In this document: positions 36,318-45,764 of the stretch, piece after piece
Layout of the letters: each line of letters begins with the position of its first letter
How positions within the stretch are numbered: position 1 is the stretch's first letter
Origin: Mycolicibacterium austroafricanum
GTDB taxonomy: Bacteria; Actinomycetota; Actinomycetes; Mycobacteriales; Mycobacteriaceae
NCBI RefSeq assembly: GCF_902705885.1
Contig: NZ_CACSIP010000002.1
Coordinates: 1-56,469, forward strand
Direction of reading: 5' to 3'
Length of the DNA: 56,469 bases
Translations under genes and position numbers: made by a program
Notes under the pieces: generated by a model
The model's input: the letters and a program-made list of their open reading frames with translations, nothing else
What the model was told of the DNA's origin: nothing
Databases searched by the model: none

Positions 36318-37427
36318 CTACTCCCAGGCGTCAAAGCGGCTGCCGAACAGGACATCCCATGGAGTGTCGGCCTTGCGGCTGGCTGCCAACGCGACTCGTC
36401 CCAGCCGGATTGCATGGTGGGTTGCGCTGCCGAATTCATCGATCCAGCTGCGCGCCCGCATGGTGGACATCCACAGATCGTGTTCGAGCGTCACCCCGAT
36501 CGCGCCGTGCAGCTGATGAGCGATGGTTGTCACAGTGGGTACTACCTGACCCAACGTGACCTTGGCGAGAGTCACAGCGTAGTCGGCTTCGACGCTGCCG
36601 TAGCCGTGGTCAGCCGCGGCGGCAACGGCAAGAGTTGTTGCTGCTCTGGCGCGTTCGACTTCTCCGGCCAGAAGGGCCAGTGAGTGCTGGACTGATTGGA
36701 ACTTCGTCAATGGCTGGCCGAACTGACTCCGGCCACGAGTATGGGCCACCGTCAGCGCAGCGGTCGTATCCAGGGCGCCGACGATCTGCACACAGCGCGC
36801 CCAGGCCCCGCGCCGATTCAGTTCCTCGGCCGCAGCCATGTCGAGCGCGGTGAATCGCGCGCGGGGCAGATCGAACGCCAGCGAGCCACGTGGCTCGCCT
36901 GCAAGGTTGTATCCGCTGAGAATGGGGACATCGGCAACGGTGACCATGAGTTGGCCCCCCGCGGGTACGGCCAGCAGCACCGTTGCATCGGAGGCCCATG
37001 GCACGCCGGTCGCAGTCCCGGCGAGCGAGTTCCCGCCATGCTGGTCGCCGGCGCACTCGGCGATTGCGACAGTCAGCGGTGCGTCGTCGGGAACACTGAG
37101 CCCGGCAGTGCGCGCCAACCAGGCGCCGAGCACATCTGTTTCGGCAATCGGTACCGGGGCGCTGTGGCGCGCCAGCCCGTGCAGCACCACAGCCGATTCG
37201 GTCGGTCCGGCTGCCAGTTCGGCAGCGCTGGTGAGCCGGTGCAGCCCGGTGCTGACGAGGTGGCGCCACAGCTCAGCGTCGAAGCGTTGCTCGACGGATC
37301 GAGATGCCCCACGAGCGAGCGCCATGCGCCGGCCGAGGTCGTCGACAAGACCTCGCAGTTCGGCCTGGTCATCAGTAGTGGACTCAGTGGCGGTGAAGAC
37401 ACCGCCGACAAGACAATTCAGAGTCAT
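36318..37427 (-). CDS. Acyl-CoA dehydrogenase-like subunit (IGxTxEHDL type)
   Basis: A 369-residue FadE-family protein. The C-terminal half has the flavin-domain motifs RSQFGQPLTKFQSVQHSLA and QLHGAIGVTLEHDLWM, while the N-terminal half is divergent. In mycobacterial steroid catabolism such short, adjacent FadE genes form alpha2beta2 enzymes, where each subunit gives part of the active site. It follows the 37456 gene on the same strand after 28 bases, and the two probably form one enzyme. Confidence 0.9.
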   Translation of the reverse strand: MTLNCLVGGVFTATESTTDDQAELRGLVDDLGRRMALARGASRSVEQRFDAELWRHLVSTGLHRLTSAAELAAGPTESAVVLHGLARHSAPVPIAETDVLGAWLARTAGLSVPDDAPLTVAIAECAGDQHGGNSLAGTATGVPWASDATVLLAVPAGGQLMVTVADVPILSGYNLAGEPRGSLAFDLPRARFTALDMAAAEELNRRGAWARCVQIVGALDTTAALTVAHTRGRSQFGQPLTKFQSVQHSLALLAGEVERARAATTLAVAAAADHGYGSVEADYAVTLAKVTLGQVVPTVTTIAHQLHGAIGVTLEHDLWMSTMRARSWIDEFGSATHHAIRLGRVALAASRKADTPWDVLFGSRFDAWE

Positions 37428-37455
37428 GAAGCCTGCTGTCCCTTGCGCTCGACGT

Positions 37456-38616
37456 TCATCGCAGCCCCATCCCGCGCGCCACGATCCCTCTCAGCACCTC
37501 ATTGGTCCCACCTCGGAGGGTGAACATCGGTGCGTGGAGTCGGGCGGCGGCCAGTAACCCGACCACCGCGGTCCTGTGCGCGCCGGCGCCTTCGGCGAAC
37601 TCCAACAGGTCGGCGCTCGTTTCCACCGACTGCTGTTCGAACTTGGTGCCGAGGTCCTTGACCAGGGCCGCGCGACTCGTTGCGTCGCGCCCGTCCGCCA
37701 GTGCATTGGCCACCGACACCGATAACTGTCGCAGGGAGGCCATCTGAGCCACCAGATTGCCGACTGCTGCGGCCAGTGGCGCACCAACGTCGTTGTCCGA
37801 CAGTTCTTGCAGTACGCCGGTGATCAGTGGTGCTGTTGACAAGATCCGCTCGGGTCCGCTGCGCTCGAACGACAGCTCGGTGGTGATCTGTTGCCAGCCG
37901 TTGCCGATCTCGCCGAGCACATCGGCGTCGGCGACGAAGACGTCGGCGAACACGACCTCGTTGAAATGGTGTTCACCCGACATCTGTGTGATGGGGCTGA
38001 CGGTGACGCCTGGTGCGTCGGGAGCAACCAGGAACTGGCTGAAGCCGGTGTGGCGTCGTGCCGGGTCCCGCGGACTGGTCCTAGCCAGCACGACGATCAG
38101 ATGTGCGCGGTGCGCGCCGCTGGTCCACAACTTGCGGCCGTTGAGCAGCCAGCCACCATCAGTCCGGGTTGCCCGCGAAGCTGCCGCGGCCAGGTCGGAA
38201 CCCGCACCGTCCTCGCTCATTCCGATGGCGCAGTACAGCCGTCCCGCCGCCATCTGCGGTAGCAGCGAGCGCCGTTGCTCCTCGCTGCCGTATGCCATTA
38301 GCGCGGGCGCGACTTGACGGTCGGCGAACCAGTGCGCGGCAACCGGAGCGCCGTGCAGCAGCAACTCCTCATTGACCACGTAGCGGTGCAGGTGGCCGAG
38401 TCCGCGGCCACCGTATTGGGACGGAATCGTCAGACCCAGTAAACCGGCATCACCGAGGCGCGCGCTGAATGCCTCATCCCAGGAGGCCAGCCAGCCATCG
38501 ACCGCGGGCACCCACCCGTACTCGGCGCTGTCCCTGGAGAGAAAATCACGTGCACAACCCCGCAATTCGGCCAGTTCTGGGTTGCCGGCGCAGAGCATCT
38601 CAAACTGCGTACTCAA
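37456..38616 (-). CDS. Acyl-CoA dehydrogenase (GGTNE type)
   Basis: A 386-residue FadE-family protein. SEDGAGSDLAAAASRATR, WTSGAHRAHLIVVLAR and the C-terminal GGTNEVLRGIVARGMG are typical. I chose the TTG at 38616 because GAAGGA lies 5-10 bases before it; the open frame to 38658 has no good start signal. It heads a leftward operon with the ACAD at 36318. A 15-bp palindrome lies 50 bases upstream. Confidence 0.9.
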   Translation of the reverse strand: MSTQFEMLCAGNPELAELRGCARDFLSRDSAEYGWVPAVDGWLASWDEAFSARLGDAGLLGLTIPSQYGGRGLGHLHRYVVNEELLLHGAPVAAHWFADRQVAPALMAYGSEEQRRSLLPQMAAGRLYCAIGMSEDGAGSDLAAAASRATRTDGGWLLNGRKLWTSGAHRAHLIVVLARTSPRDPARRHTGFSQFLVAPDAPGVTVSPITQMSGEHHFNEVVFADVFVADADVLGEIGNGWQQITTELSFERSGPERILSTAPLITGVLQELSDNDVGAPLAAAVGNLVAQMASLRQLSVSVANALADGRDATSRAALVKDLGTKFEQQSVETSADLLEFAEGAGAHRTAVVGLLAAARLHAPMFTLRGGTNEVLRGIVARGMGLR

Positions 38617-38665
38617 TGGTGTCCTTCGTGCGTGTCTGGGCGGGTTGGTTCGACACATAGCTGTT

Positions 38666-38680
38666 ATTACTAGTAGTAAT
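38666..38680. promoter_or_regulatory. 7-1-7 palindrome, IclR-operator candidate
   Basis: ATTACTA and TAGTAAT flank a central G, a perfect inverted repeat. A near-identical copy (one mismatch) lies in the iclR promoter at 47461-47475. The site sits between the leftward ACAD operon and the rightward HMGS-like/DUF35 and thiolase operon. Confidence 0.7.
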
Positions 38681-38765
38681 ATATCCTAGCGCGCATCGGG
38701 GTGCCGGAGAATCGACAATGCACTGCGGAGCGCTTATATACACGAGATAAGTGAGGTTGACCGCC

Positions 38766-40010
38766 GTGACAGCTATATGTTCTGCAGGAACATATCTACC
38801 CCCGTGGCAACACCATGACGGCGGCAGCCGCCGCGTCGGTGGGCCCGATGAGGATGCGCTGACGATGGCTGTGGCCGCCGGACGCTCCGCCGACCCCGGG
38901 GCAACTGCGCAGCGGGTGGTCGTGGTGTCCCGCGACCTACCGTTGCTCGAGGGTGGCAACGGTGCGGTGTTGTTGGCGGGTTTGTCACTGGCTGCCGATA
39001 TCGCAGTCACCGAGGTGCTCGGGGGTGCGCCGGCAACCCTCGATGAAATCCTCGCTGCCGCGCCCGGCACGATGGTGATCGGGGTGGATGACAGCGCGGG
39101 CAGCGGTGGCGCAGGCGCGACGCTGATCGGGGACGACGGCGCCAACGTAACGTTGACGGGCCGGCAGAATCGCAGCCTGCCTGTAGTTGTCCGCCGACAG
39201 GACGGCGCCCGCCACGACTACGGTGATGCGCGTCTGCAGCGTGAGGTCGGTGTCCGCGCGACGCTTGCCCGTCTCGGACTGCAGGCGGCGACCGACGTGG
39301 TGGCGCTCGCCGGGCTGACGGCCAAACAGCTCACCGGTGACAGTGCTGGGGTCGCGGAATTGCCGACAGCGTCGGCGGGGAGCCTGATGCGGGTGTTGAT
39401 CGCAGCCATCGAACACAGCAGCAGCGGCACGGTGCTCGGCGTGGAGCAGTCCAGCGCCACCGCGGCGCAGCTGTCGCCTGGCCAGACGCGCATCCGTCGA
39501 GACGAAGCGCAGGCGCGTGCGCTTCCACCGATGACGTTGACAAAGGGCACCGGTATCCCGATCTCGCTGGCGGCGTATGCGCGCGCGTTCGACGCCAAGT
39601 TACGTTGGGAGGGAGCCATTTTTGATGAGAAGCCTGGAATCGACAGCGAGCCGCAGTTCCCGCCGCGGCTCCGTGTCGGCTCCGATGGAGTGCTCGCGGC
39701 CAGCTATCGAATGCAACCTCTGCCGAGAACGGGCACCGTGTACACCCACACCACCATCGCGCTTCCGGTTCCGGACTTGCACAGCCCGTACTCGTTGGCA
39801 GTCGTGCAACTCGATGACAGTCCGGTGCGGGTACTGCTGAAGGTGACCGGGGTGGCCGCGGGCGAAGTCAAGATGGGCCAGTCTGGATCAATCGTGTTGC
39901 GCAGGATAGCGACTCGAGGTGGAGTCCCGGACTATGGGCACGCGTTCCTGCCGTCTCCACGTCGACCTTCCCCGGGCGTCACCACCGACGAGGTCAGGAA
40001 CATCGCATGA
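38766..40010 (+). CDS. HMG-CoA-synthase-like / DUF35 OB-fold fusion protein
   Basis: A 414-residue protein. The N-terminal two thirds resemble a thiolase-fold HMG-CoA synthase (ICSAGTYLPPW, GPDEDALTMAVAAG), but only one Cys (Cys5) exists in the whole protein, so the catalytic Cys is missing. The C-terminal part is a DUF35 OB-fold (GTVYTHTTIALPVPDLHSPY, VVQLDDSPVRVLLKVTG), and the zinc-ribbon cysteines that usually precede it are absent. I chose GTG 38766; GTG 38751 is possible. The thiolase start overlaps its stop. DUF35 proteins pair with SCP-x-type thiolases or Ltp2-type aldolases in steroid side-chain degradation. Confidence 0.82.
   Translation: MTAICSAGTYLPPWQHHDGGSRRVGGPDEDALTMAVAAGRSADPGATAQRVVVVSRDLPLLEGGNGAVLLAGLSLAADIAVTEVLGGAPATLDEILAAAPGTMVIGVDDSAGSGGAGATLIGDDGANVTLTGRQNRSLPVVVRRQDGARHDYGDARLQREVGVRATLARLGLQAATDVVALAGLTAKQLTGDSAGVAELPTASAGSLMRVLIAAIEHSSSGTVLGVEQSSATAAQLSPGQTRIRRDEAQARALPPMTLTKGTGIPISLAAYARAFDAKLRWEGAIFDEKPGIDSEPQFPPRLRVGSDGVLAASYRMQPLPRTGTVYTHTTIALPVPDLHSPYSLAVVQLDDSPVRVLLKVTGVAAGEVKMGQSGSIVLRRIATRGGVPDYGHAFLPSPRRPSPGVTTDEVRNIA
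38775..38795. repeat. 8-bp inverted repeat in the 5' coding region
   Basis: ATATGTTC and GAACATAT flank TGCAG, a perfect 8-bp inverted repeat, inside the first ten codons of the HMGS-like/DUF35 gene. It may be an operator or an mRNA hairpin that hides the start, or a coding coincidence. Confidence 0.5.
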
Positions 40011-41167
40011 GAAACGTCGCAATCGTCGGAGCGGGGATGACGGAGTTCGGCGAGCACTTCGAGCTGGGCATCAAGGACCTCATCCCGATGGCATACGCAG
40101 AGTGTGCCGCCCACGTCGACAAGGGAATTGACAAGACGGACATCGAGGCTGCATGGATCGGCGAGTTGTCGACGACCGACGGCTTCCCCGCCGGGATCCT
40201 CGCCGACACTCTCGACCTCACCGACGTTCCCGTCAGCAGGGTGGAAAATGCCTGCGCCACAGGTAATGACGCGATCCGCAACGGAGTCCTCGCAGTCGCT
40301 TCCGGCCACTACGACGTCGTGCTCGTCGTCGGAGCCGACAAGGTCAGGGAGACGGCGTCGAACGCGACGTTCTGGGAATGGTCGGCCATGACGCGTGATG
40401 GAGCGTGGGACTATCCGCTCGGCCTGGTCGCACCGGCCAACTTCGCGCTGCATGTGAACCGGTATCTGCACGAGTCCGGCGCTACCAAAGAGCACATGGC
40501 GATGATCGCGGTGAAGAATCACCATCACGCGGTCACCAACCCCAAGGCGCAGCTTCGATACGAAATCACCGTGGCGCAGGTGCTCAACTCTCCGATGGTG
40601 GTCGACCCCTTCGGACTGTACGACTGCACGCCGCAAAGCGACGGCGCCGCCGCGGTGATTCTGGCTGCCGAGGAGGTCGTGCAACGGTTCACCGACCGGC
40701 CGGTGTGGGTGCGGGGGGTGGGGCTGGGCATGGACCGAGTCATGCATCAGCACAAAGCTGACATGACGACCTTCCCACCGACGGTCAAGGCGGCAAGGGT
40801 GGCCCTGACAATGGCCGGTCTGACCCCACGTGACGTCGATGTCGCCGAAGTCCATGACTGTTTCACCGGGGTGGAGCTCATCAGTTATGAGGATCTCGGC
40901 TTCGCCGACCGGTTCGAGGGGCGCAAGCTGGTCGAACGGGGCGAGCACTATGTCGGCGGTGCGATTCCCATCAATCCTAGCGGTGGACTGAAGGCCAAAG
41001 GGCATCCGCCGGGGGCAACCGGGATCGGGCAGTGCTACGAGCTGTTCAAACAACTGCGCGGAGAGGCCGAGAATCAGGTCGATCGCGCACGAGTGGCGTT
41101 GGCGCACAACATCGGGGGACCGACGGCGGTTGCCGCGGTGACTGTATTGTCCAACCACAGGAGCTGA
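40007..41167 (+). CDS. SCP-x-type thiolase
   Basis: A 386-residue thiolase-fold protein. VGAGMTEFG at the start, nucleophile Cys83 in ENACATG, NPSGGLKAKGHPPGATG with the catalytic His and HNIGGP at the end show a complete active site. The second conserved Cys at the GGG-C position of classical thiolases is replaced, as in SCP-x types. Paired with the DUF35 fusion (ATGA overlap), it may cleave a CoA ester by thiolysis or by retro-aldol reaction like Ltp2. Confidence 0.9.
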   Translation: MRNVAIVGAGMTEFGEHFELGIKDLIPMAYAECAAHVDKGIDKTDIEAAWIGELSTTDGFPAGILADTLDLTDVPVSRVENACATGNDAIRNGVLAVASGHYDVVLVVGADKVRETASNATFWEWSAMTRDGAWDYPLGLVAPANFALHVNRYLHESGATKEHMAMIAVKNHHHAVTNPKAQLRYEITVAQVLNSPMVVDPFGLYDCTPQSDGAAAVILAAEEVVQRFTDRPVWVRGVGLGMDRVMHQHKADMTTFPPTVKAARVALTMAGLTPRDVDVAEVHDCFTGVELISYEDLGFADRFEGRKLVERGEHYVGGAIPINPSGGLKAKGHPPGATGIGQCYELFKQLRGEAENQVDRARVALAHNIGGPTAVAAVTVLSNHRS

Positions 41168-41275
41168 AGCGACGCAGGTATCCGACCGGACCGTCGACAA
41201 TTGTCCGCTTCAGGTGGCAGATGGGGTAAGCCGCCGTGGCGGCCTACGGCTGCGGGCGATTCGCACCGGCCGCCA

Positions 41276-42274
41276 TCATCCGCAGGACACGACGTCGGGC
41301 AGCGAGGAATCGGGGTGGTCGGTGTCCAAGAGCCGGGCGGCGATCTCCGCCTCCAGCTGCAGATGCGAGCCCAGTAGCGCGTCGATCTGGACACCGCGCG
41401 CGACGTAGCGATGTAGATCGTGTTCGATCGTCAGTCCGATCGCTCCGCACAGCTGCATCGCCACGTCAGCGACTACCCGGTGCGTGCGTCCGGCCGCGGC
41501 TTTGGCAACCAGGGCCGAGAACTCTCCGCCGCACTGCCACGACTCTGCCAACAGTGCACGCGCACCTTCCAGTTCGGAATACGCCCCGGCCAGCGCATGG
41601 CGCGGTGCCTGGAACGAACCGATCGGGGAGCCGAACTGTGTGCGCGTGCTCGTGTGGGTGATGGCCAGCTCCAGCATCGCATCGCTCAACGCCGCGAGTT
41701 CGGTACCCAGCGCCCGCCGGCCGGCGGCCAAGGCGCGCGTCCACTGGGCCGAGGCGTCGGGGGGCGCACAGTTCAGGACGCCGCTGACGCGTGTCCACGT
41801 CGAGGCCCGGTCGAAGGTGTCAGCGGGCTCGTATCGCAACTGCTGCGCGCTCACGGTGCCGACGCCCACCACACCATGGGGTTGGGCCACGGCCACCGCC
41901 AGCCGCCCGTGCGGGTTCCCGACGACGACACCGCTGAAGGGGATGTCTCTGCAGTCTGGGGCGGCAGCATCCGACCGCCCTTTCTGGCTGATGAGAGGCA
42001 GGATCACGGCGGTGGCGGAACCGTCAACTGCAGCACCGAGTTCGGCGAGCATGACACGATCCAGGCAATCGGTGTTCGCCAGCGTGCGTGCGCGGGCGCG
42101 GAAAAGCAGTTGCCCGGCTTCGGTCGGGTATTCGGCCTCGATCTCGGACCAGCCCAGTTCGGCCAAGTGCTCGCCCAACCGCACATGTCGGCTGCCGTTT
42201 TCGGCGGTTGCGTCAGCGAACAACCGGAACACTGCCTCTTCGATCATCGACCACGAGTCGTCTGGCGGGTTCAT
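41276..42274 (-). CDS. Acyl-CoA dehydrogenase-like subunit
   Basis: A 332-residue FadE-family protein with a clear C-terminal half (RTQFGSPIGSFQAPRHALAG, QLCGAIGLTIEHDLHRYVARG) and a shortened, divergent N-terminal half. ATG 42274 follows AGGAG by 8 bases on the coding strand. It is the last gene of a leftward set with the SDR (42323) and the FadE at 43261; the latter is the likely partner subunit. Confidence 0.88.
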   Translation of the reverse strand: MNPPDDSWSMIEEAVFRLFADATAENGSRHVRLGEHLAELGWSEIEAEYPTEAGQLLFRARARTLANTDCLDRVMLAELGAAVDGSATAVILPLISQKGRSDAAAPDCRDIPFSGVVVGNPHGRLAVAVAQPHGVVGVGTVSAQQLRYEPADTFDRASTWTRVSGVLNCAPPDASAQWTRALAAGRRALGTELAALSDAMLELAITHTSTRTQFGSPIGSFQAPRHALAGAYSELEGARALLAESWQCGGEFSALVAKAAAGRTHRVVADVAMQLCGAIGLTIEHDLHRYVARGVQIDALLGSHLQLEAEIAARLLDTDHPDSSLPDVVSCG

Positions 42275-42322
42275 CACTTGTGCTCCTGGAAAGTTCAGCC
42301 TGTAAATCTGCGGGTCGTGCCT

Positions 42323-43264
42323 TCATCGGTGCGGCAGTGGGCCCGCCAGTCCGCGCGGCAAGGTGTCCCACAGCCATCGTGCCGCACTGCCGATCTCGGA
42401 AAACTGCAGCGCCACACCGTCCGCGGCGCGATAGCGCGGCGGTGCCTCGGTGAAGCCGTGGATCCGGGTGAGCGTGTCGCCGTTGATCCGTAGGATCTGA
42501 CCGGTCAGCCAGGCGGACTCCACCGATTGCAGCCACGCGACCACTGCAGAGCTGCGACCGGGGTCCAGCGCGGGATCGTCGGCTCGGTCGGCCAAGAGCT
42601 GCTCGCTCATCCGCGACATTGCCAGCGGCGAGATCGCGTTGGCGGTGACACCGTAGCGGTCCGCCTCCAGCGCGACCGCTGTGGTGAAGTTGGCGACCGC
42701 GGCCTTCGCCGCACCGTAGGCACTCTGCCCGATGTTGCCCCAGAGCCCGGACCCCGACACCGTATTGACGACGCGGGCCTCGATTCGGTTGCCCGCCTTG
42801 AACTGGTTGCGCCAATAGTTGCAAGCGTGGTGGGTCACGGCCACCGTTCCTTTGAGATGGACGGCAATCACTGCATCCCAATCAGATTCAGTAGTGCTGA
42901 CAACGGTCGCGTCGCGCAGGATCCCCGCATTGTTGACTACTCCGGTCAGGGTGCCGAACGTGTCGATGGCGGTGTGCACCATGTCGGCGGCGTCATCCCA
43001 GATAGCCACCGAGCCGGTGTGTGCGATGGCAGTGCCCCCGGCTCGTTCGATCTCGTCGACGACTGTCCCTGCCAGCCTGGCGCCCTCGGAGCGTCCTTCG
43101 CCGTCGCGACCGACTCCGGGATCGTTGACTACGACTGCGGCGCCGAGTTGCGCCAGCGCATGGCAGTGGCTTCGGCCGATCCCACGGCCGCCACCGGTGA
43201 CCAGGACGACGCGACCGTTCAGTGGTGCGGGCACGACCATCTCCTTTGTGGGCAACGAGCTCAT
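42323..43264 (-). CDS. SDR, 17-beta-HSD4 / hydroxyacyl-CoA dehydrogenase-like
   Basis: A 313-residue SDR. LVTGGGRGIGRSHC, the NNAGILRD motif and YGAAKAAVANFT (Tyr-x3-Lys) are intact. The insert VNDPGVGRDGEGRSE after the second strand is typical of the multifunctional-enzyme-2 type (3R)-hydroxyacyl-CoA dehydrogenases. It probably oxidises the product of an enoyl-CoA hydratase. Its ATG overlaps the stop of the 43261 gene by 4 bases. Confidence 0.9.
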   Translation of the reverse strand: MSSLPTKEMVVPAPLNGRVVLVTGGGRGIGRSHCHALAQLGAAVVVNDPGVGRDGEGRSEGARLAGTVVDEIERAGGTAIAHTGSVAIWDDAADMVHTAIDTFGTLTGVVNNAGILRDATVVSTTESDWDAVIAVHLKGTVAVTHHACNYWRNQFKAGNRIEARVVNTVSGSGLWGNIGQSAYGAAKAAVANFTTAVALEADRYGVTANAISPLAMSRMSEQLLADRADDPALDPGRSSAVVAWLQSVESAWLTGQILRINGDTLTRIHGFTEAPPRYRAADGVALQFSEIGSAARWLWDTLPRGLAGPLPHR

Positions 43265-44409
43265 CGTGGTTCTTTCGGTAGCCCGAGCACCCGCTCACCG
43301 AGAATGTTGCGTTGAATCTCGCTGGTGCCGCCGAGGATGGTCTGCGCCCGCCCCACCAGCATCGCGTGCACGATACGAGCGTCGCCGGTGCTCGCAGGCG
43401 CGGTGCAGGCATCAGTGCCCAGCACCTCGGTGGCCAGGTCGGCCAAATCACGATCGGTTTCAGATGTCATCAACTTGAGTACCGAGAACGCCGGCGAGGC
43501 AAGGTCACCGGCATCGATCGCACGCTCCCAGGTAAAGCGCAGCAGCCACATTCGGGACCAGATCCTTGCCATCGCGCGGGCCAGCACGGGGTCGAAGAGG
43601 CCGCGCTCGCGCGCCGCGTCCACCATTTGTTCGCGCAGCCGAAACATCGCCACCGCCTGACAGCCGAGCGTGAGGCGTTCCCGGCCCAGGGTCATCATCG
43701 CGATCGGCCACCCCTGACCGGCCTCGCCGATGAGGGCGTCGGGGCGAAGTTCCACGTCGTCTAGGAAGACTTCGTTGAACTTGCTTTCGCCGTCGATCTG
43801 TTTGATGGGGCGGACGGCGACTCCGACGGCGTCCATCGGCACGATGAACATGCTGAGACCACGGTGTCCCTCAGCTCCGGTGCGGGCCAGCAGTATTCCG
43901 TACTGAGCGGACTTCGCCGCCGAACTCCATACCTTCTGACCGTTGACGCGCCAGCCCGACTGGGTCCGCACCGCGGTAGTTCGCACGGCGGCCAGGTCGG
44001 ACCCTGCGTCGGGCTCGGAGAACAGTTGGGTCCAGATATCGTCACCGAGGCGGATCCGTTCCAGATAGCGCTGCTGCTGGTGGTCGCTGCCGAAGGCGAT
44101 CAGTACCGGACCCACCAGGTCGATCGCCGTGATCGCGAGCTGGCGTGGAACGTCGGCGCGCGCGCATTCTTCGGCGAAGATGGCCTGGTGCAACACAGAT
44201 GCGTCGGCGCCACCGTGTTCGGTCGGCCAGTGCAGGCCGGCGTAGCCGTGCTCGGCGAGGTACTTGTGCCAGCTGCGCCCCGGCTCGATATCTGCCTCGG
44301 TCGGCGTCGGTCCGTAGTTGCGCAGACCGTCGGGACGCGGTGCGGAACTGAGGAATTCGCGGATCTGGGCACGTAGCGAATCGATGTCCACGTCATTGGC
44401 TACCGACAT
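43261..44409 (-). CDS. Acyl-CoA dehydrogenase (GGTSE type)
   Basis: A 382-residue FadE-family protein, fully canonical: LFSEPDAGSDLAAVRTTAVR, VWSSAAKSAQYGILLAR, and ILGGTSEIQRNILGERVLG at the C-terminus. The start at ATG 44409 follows AGGAGAC on the coding strand; the open frame upstream to 44790 is not FadE-like. It heads the coupled set ACAD-SDR-ACAD on the minus strand. Confidence 0.93.
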   Translation of the reverse strand: MSVANDVDIDSLRAQIREFLSSAPRPDGLRNYGPTPTEADIEPGRSWHKYLAEHGYAGLHWPTEHGGADASVLHQAIFAEECARADVPRQLAITAIDLVGPVLIAFGSDHQQQRYLERIRLGDDIWTQLFSEPDAGSDLAAVRTTAVRTQSGWRVNGQKVWSSAAKSAQYGILLARTGAEGHRGLSMFIVPMDAVGVAVRPIKQIDGESKFNEVFLDDVELRPDALIGEAGQGWPIAMMTLGRERLTLGCQAVAMFRLREQMVDAARERGLFDPVLARAMARIWSRMWLLRFTWERAIDAGDLASPAFSVLKLMTSETDRDLADLATEVLGTDACTAPASTGDARIVHAMLVGRAQTILGGTSEIQRNILGERVLGLPKEPR

Positions 44410-44483
44410 CTTTGTCTCCTCGTCGTTTTCGGACCGTGCTCGCCGAACGTGTGGGGGGCACGTCGTGGTGATGCCGACGTCAC

Positions 44484-45758
44484 CTAGGACAGCCCGGCCT
44501 CGGCGGCGAACCTGTCCCAATGGACGGCCGGGGAGCCGAAGATGACTTCGTCGGTGCGTGCCCGCTTGAGGTACAGGTGTGCGGAGCCCTCCCAGGTGAA
44601 ACCGATCCCACCGTGAATCTGCAGGTTCGCGTGACTTGCTGCACGCAGGGATTCCGAGCACACCGCCTTGGCCATGCTCGAGCGCCAGCCCAGCTCGGCT
44701 ACTGAGCCGGTGGGCTGGTCGTCGGCGGCCTGCAGCGCCGCCTGGGATGCTGACCGGGACCACTCGAGGTCGACCAGCATGTCCGCGCAACGATGTTTGA
44801 CAGCCTGGAAACTGCCGATGTGCCGGCCGAACTGGCGGCGGGTGGCCGCGTAGTCGACGGCCAGTTCGAGAACCCGCTCATTGGCTCCCGCCTGCTCGGC
44901 CGACAGCACTGCCATGGCCTTGCGGATACGGTTGTTGATCAGTTGTTCCACCGGCTTGCTGGTATTGAGGGGAACTGCACGCACCCCGTCGAATCGAATG
45001 GTCGACATCGGTCTGGTCGCATCGAGAACGGGTTCGGCCTCACGGGTGAGGCCGTCGGAGTCTGCGTCGAGCCAGAAGACGGCTGTATTGTTGCCCTCGG
45101 TCGCTGCGACGACAAGGTCGTCGGCTGCCGTGCCGTGCAGAACGTGTCGGGCCGAGCCGGACAGCACGTAGTCTCCGCGGCGACCGGGCGCCGCGGAGAC
45201 CGAATTCTCGCCCGGGCGACGAGCACCACCATCGCGACTGAGTACGGCTGCAGCTGTGCGTTCGCCGGTTGCCAGCGCCGCGAGTCGTTGTGCGTCCGGT
45301 GGTGGGTCGCTGCCTATGCAGTCCAGAACCAACCCGGTGGCCAACACCACAGACGCCAAGAACGGCACCGGCGCCAATGTCCTGCCGAGCTCATGGCCCA
45401 CGACTCCCAGGGCGCCGACGCCGAATCCCGCGCCGCCGAGGTGTTCGGGCACCGCGATGGTGCCGACACCGATCTGCGTGCACAACACTTCCCACAGCTC
45501 AGTGTCGAACCCCTGTAGGGCGGATCCGGTTCGGCCGTAAGCCACCTCACGGACACGGTGCTCGGGCATCAAACGCTGGCAGACCGCCCTGGTGGCACTG
45601 GCGAGGTCGGCGGCTTCCTCGCGGCCCAACGTGTTCAGGGGCGCCTCCCGGCCGGTCGTCCCTGGCGAAATCGTCTGAGTGGCGCACGCATCAGGCGGGA
45701 CAGCGGCGTCGTTGGCAACCCTGGCCGCAGGGCGAATGCTGTGTACCTGCTGAGTCAT
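44484..45758 (-). CDS. Acyl-CoA dehydrogenase-like protein
   Basis: A 424-residue FadE-family protein with an N-terminal extension of about 45 residues before the first helix. TRRQFGRHIGSFQAVKHRCADM and IHGGIGFTWEGSAHLYLKRA place it with the IGFTWE-type subunits. No partner of the GGTxE type is directly beside it, but the 43261 gene lies 74 bases downstream on the same strand. Its start is 6 bases from a palindrome at 45765-45780. Confidence 0.9.
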   Translation of the reverse strand: MTQQVHSIRPAARVANDAAVPPDACATQTISPGTTGREAPLNTLGREEAADLASATRAVCQRLMPEHRVREVAYGRTGSALQGFDTELWEVLCTQIGVGTIAVPEHLGGAGFGVGALGVVGHELGRTLAPVPFLASVVLATGLVLDCIGSDPPPDAQRLAALATGERTAAAVLSRDGGARRPGENSVSAAPGRRGDYVLSGSARHVLHGTAADDLVVAATEGNNTAVFWLDADSDGLTREAEPVLDATRPMSTIRFDGVRAVPLNTSKPVEQLINNRIRKAMAVLSAEQAGANERVLELAVDYAATRRQFGRHIGSFQAVKHRCADMLVDLEWSRSASQAALQAADDQPTGSVAELGWRSSMAKAVCSESLRAASHANLQIHGGIGFTWEGSAHLYLKRARTDEVIFGSPAVHWDRFAAEAGLS

Positions 45759-45764
45759 AGGCAG

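Noticed and set aside
39932..41200. Open frame of 422 codons on the minus strand
   Set aside because: It lies antisense to the clear thiolase gene and has no family resemblance; long antisense frames are common in high-GC DNA.
41420..42493. Open frame of 357 codons on the plus strand
   Set aside because: Antisense to the ACAD and SDR genes, no recognisable domain.
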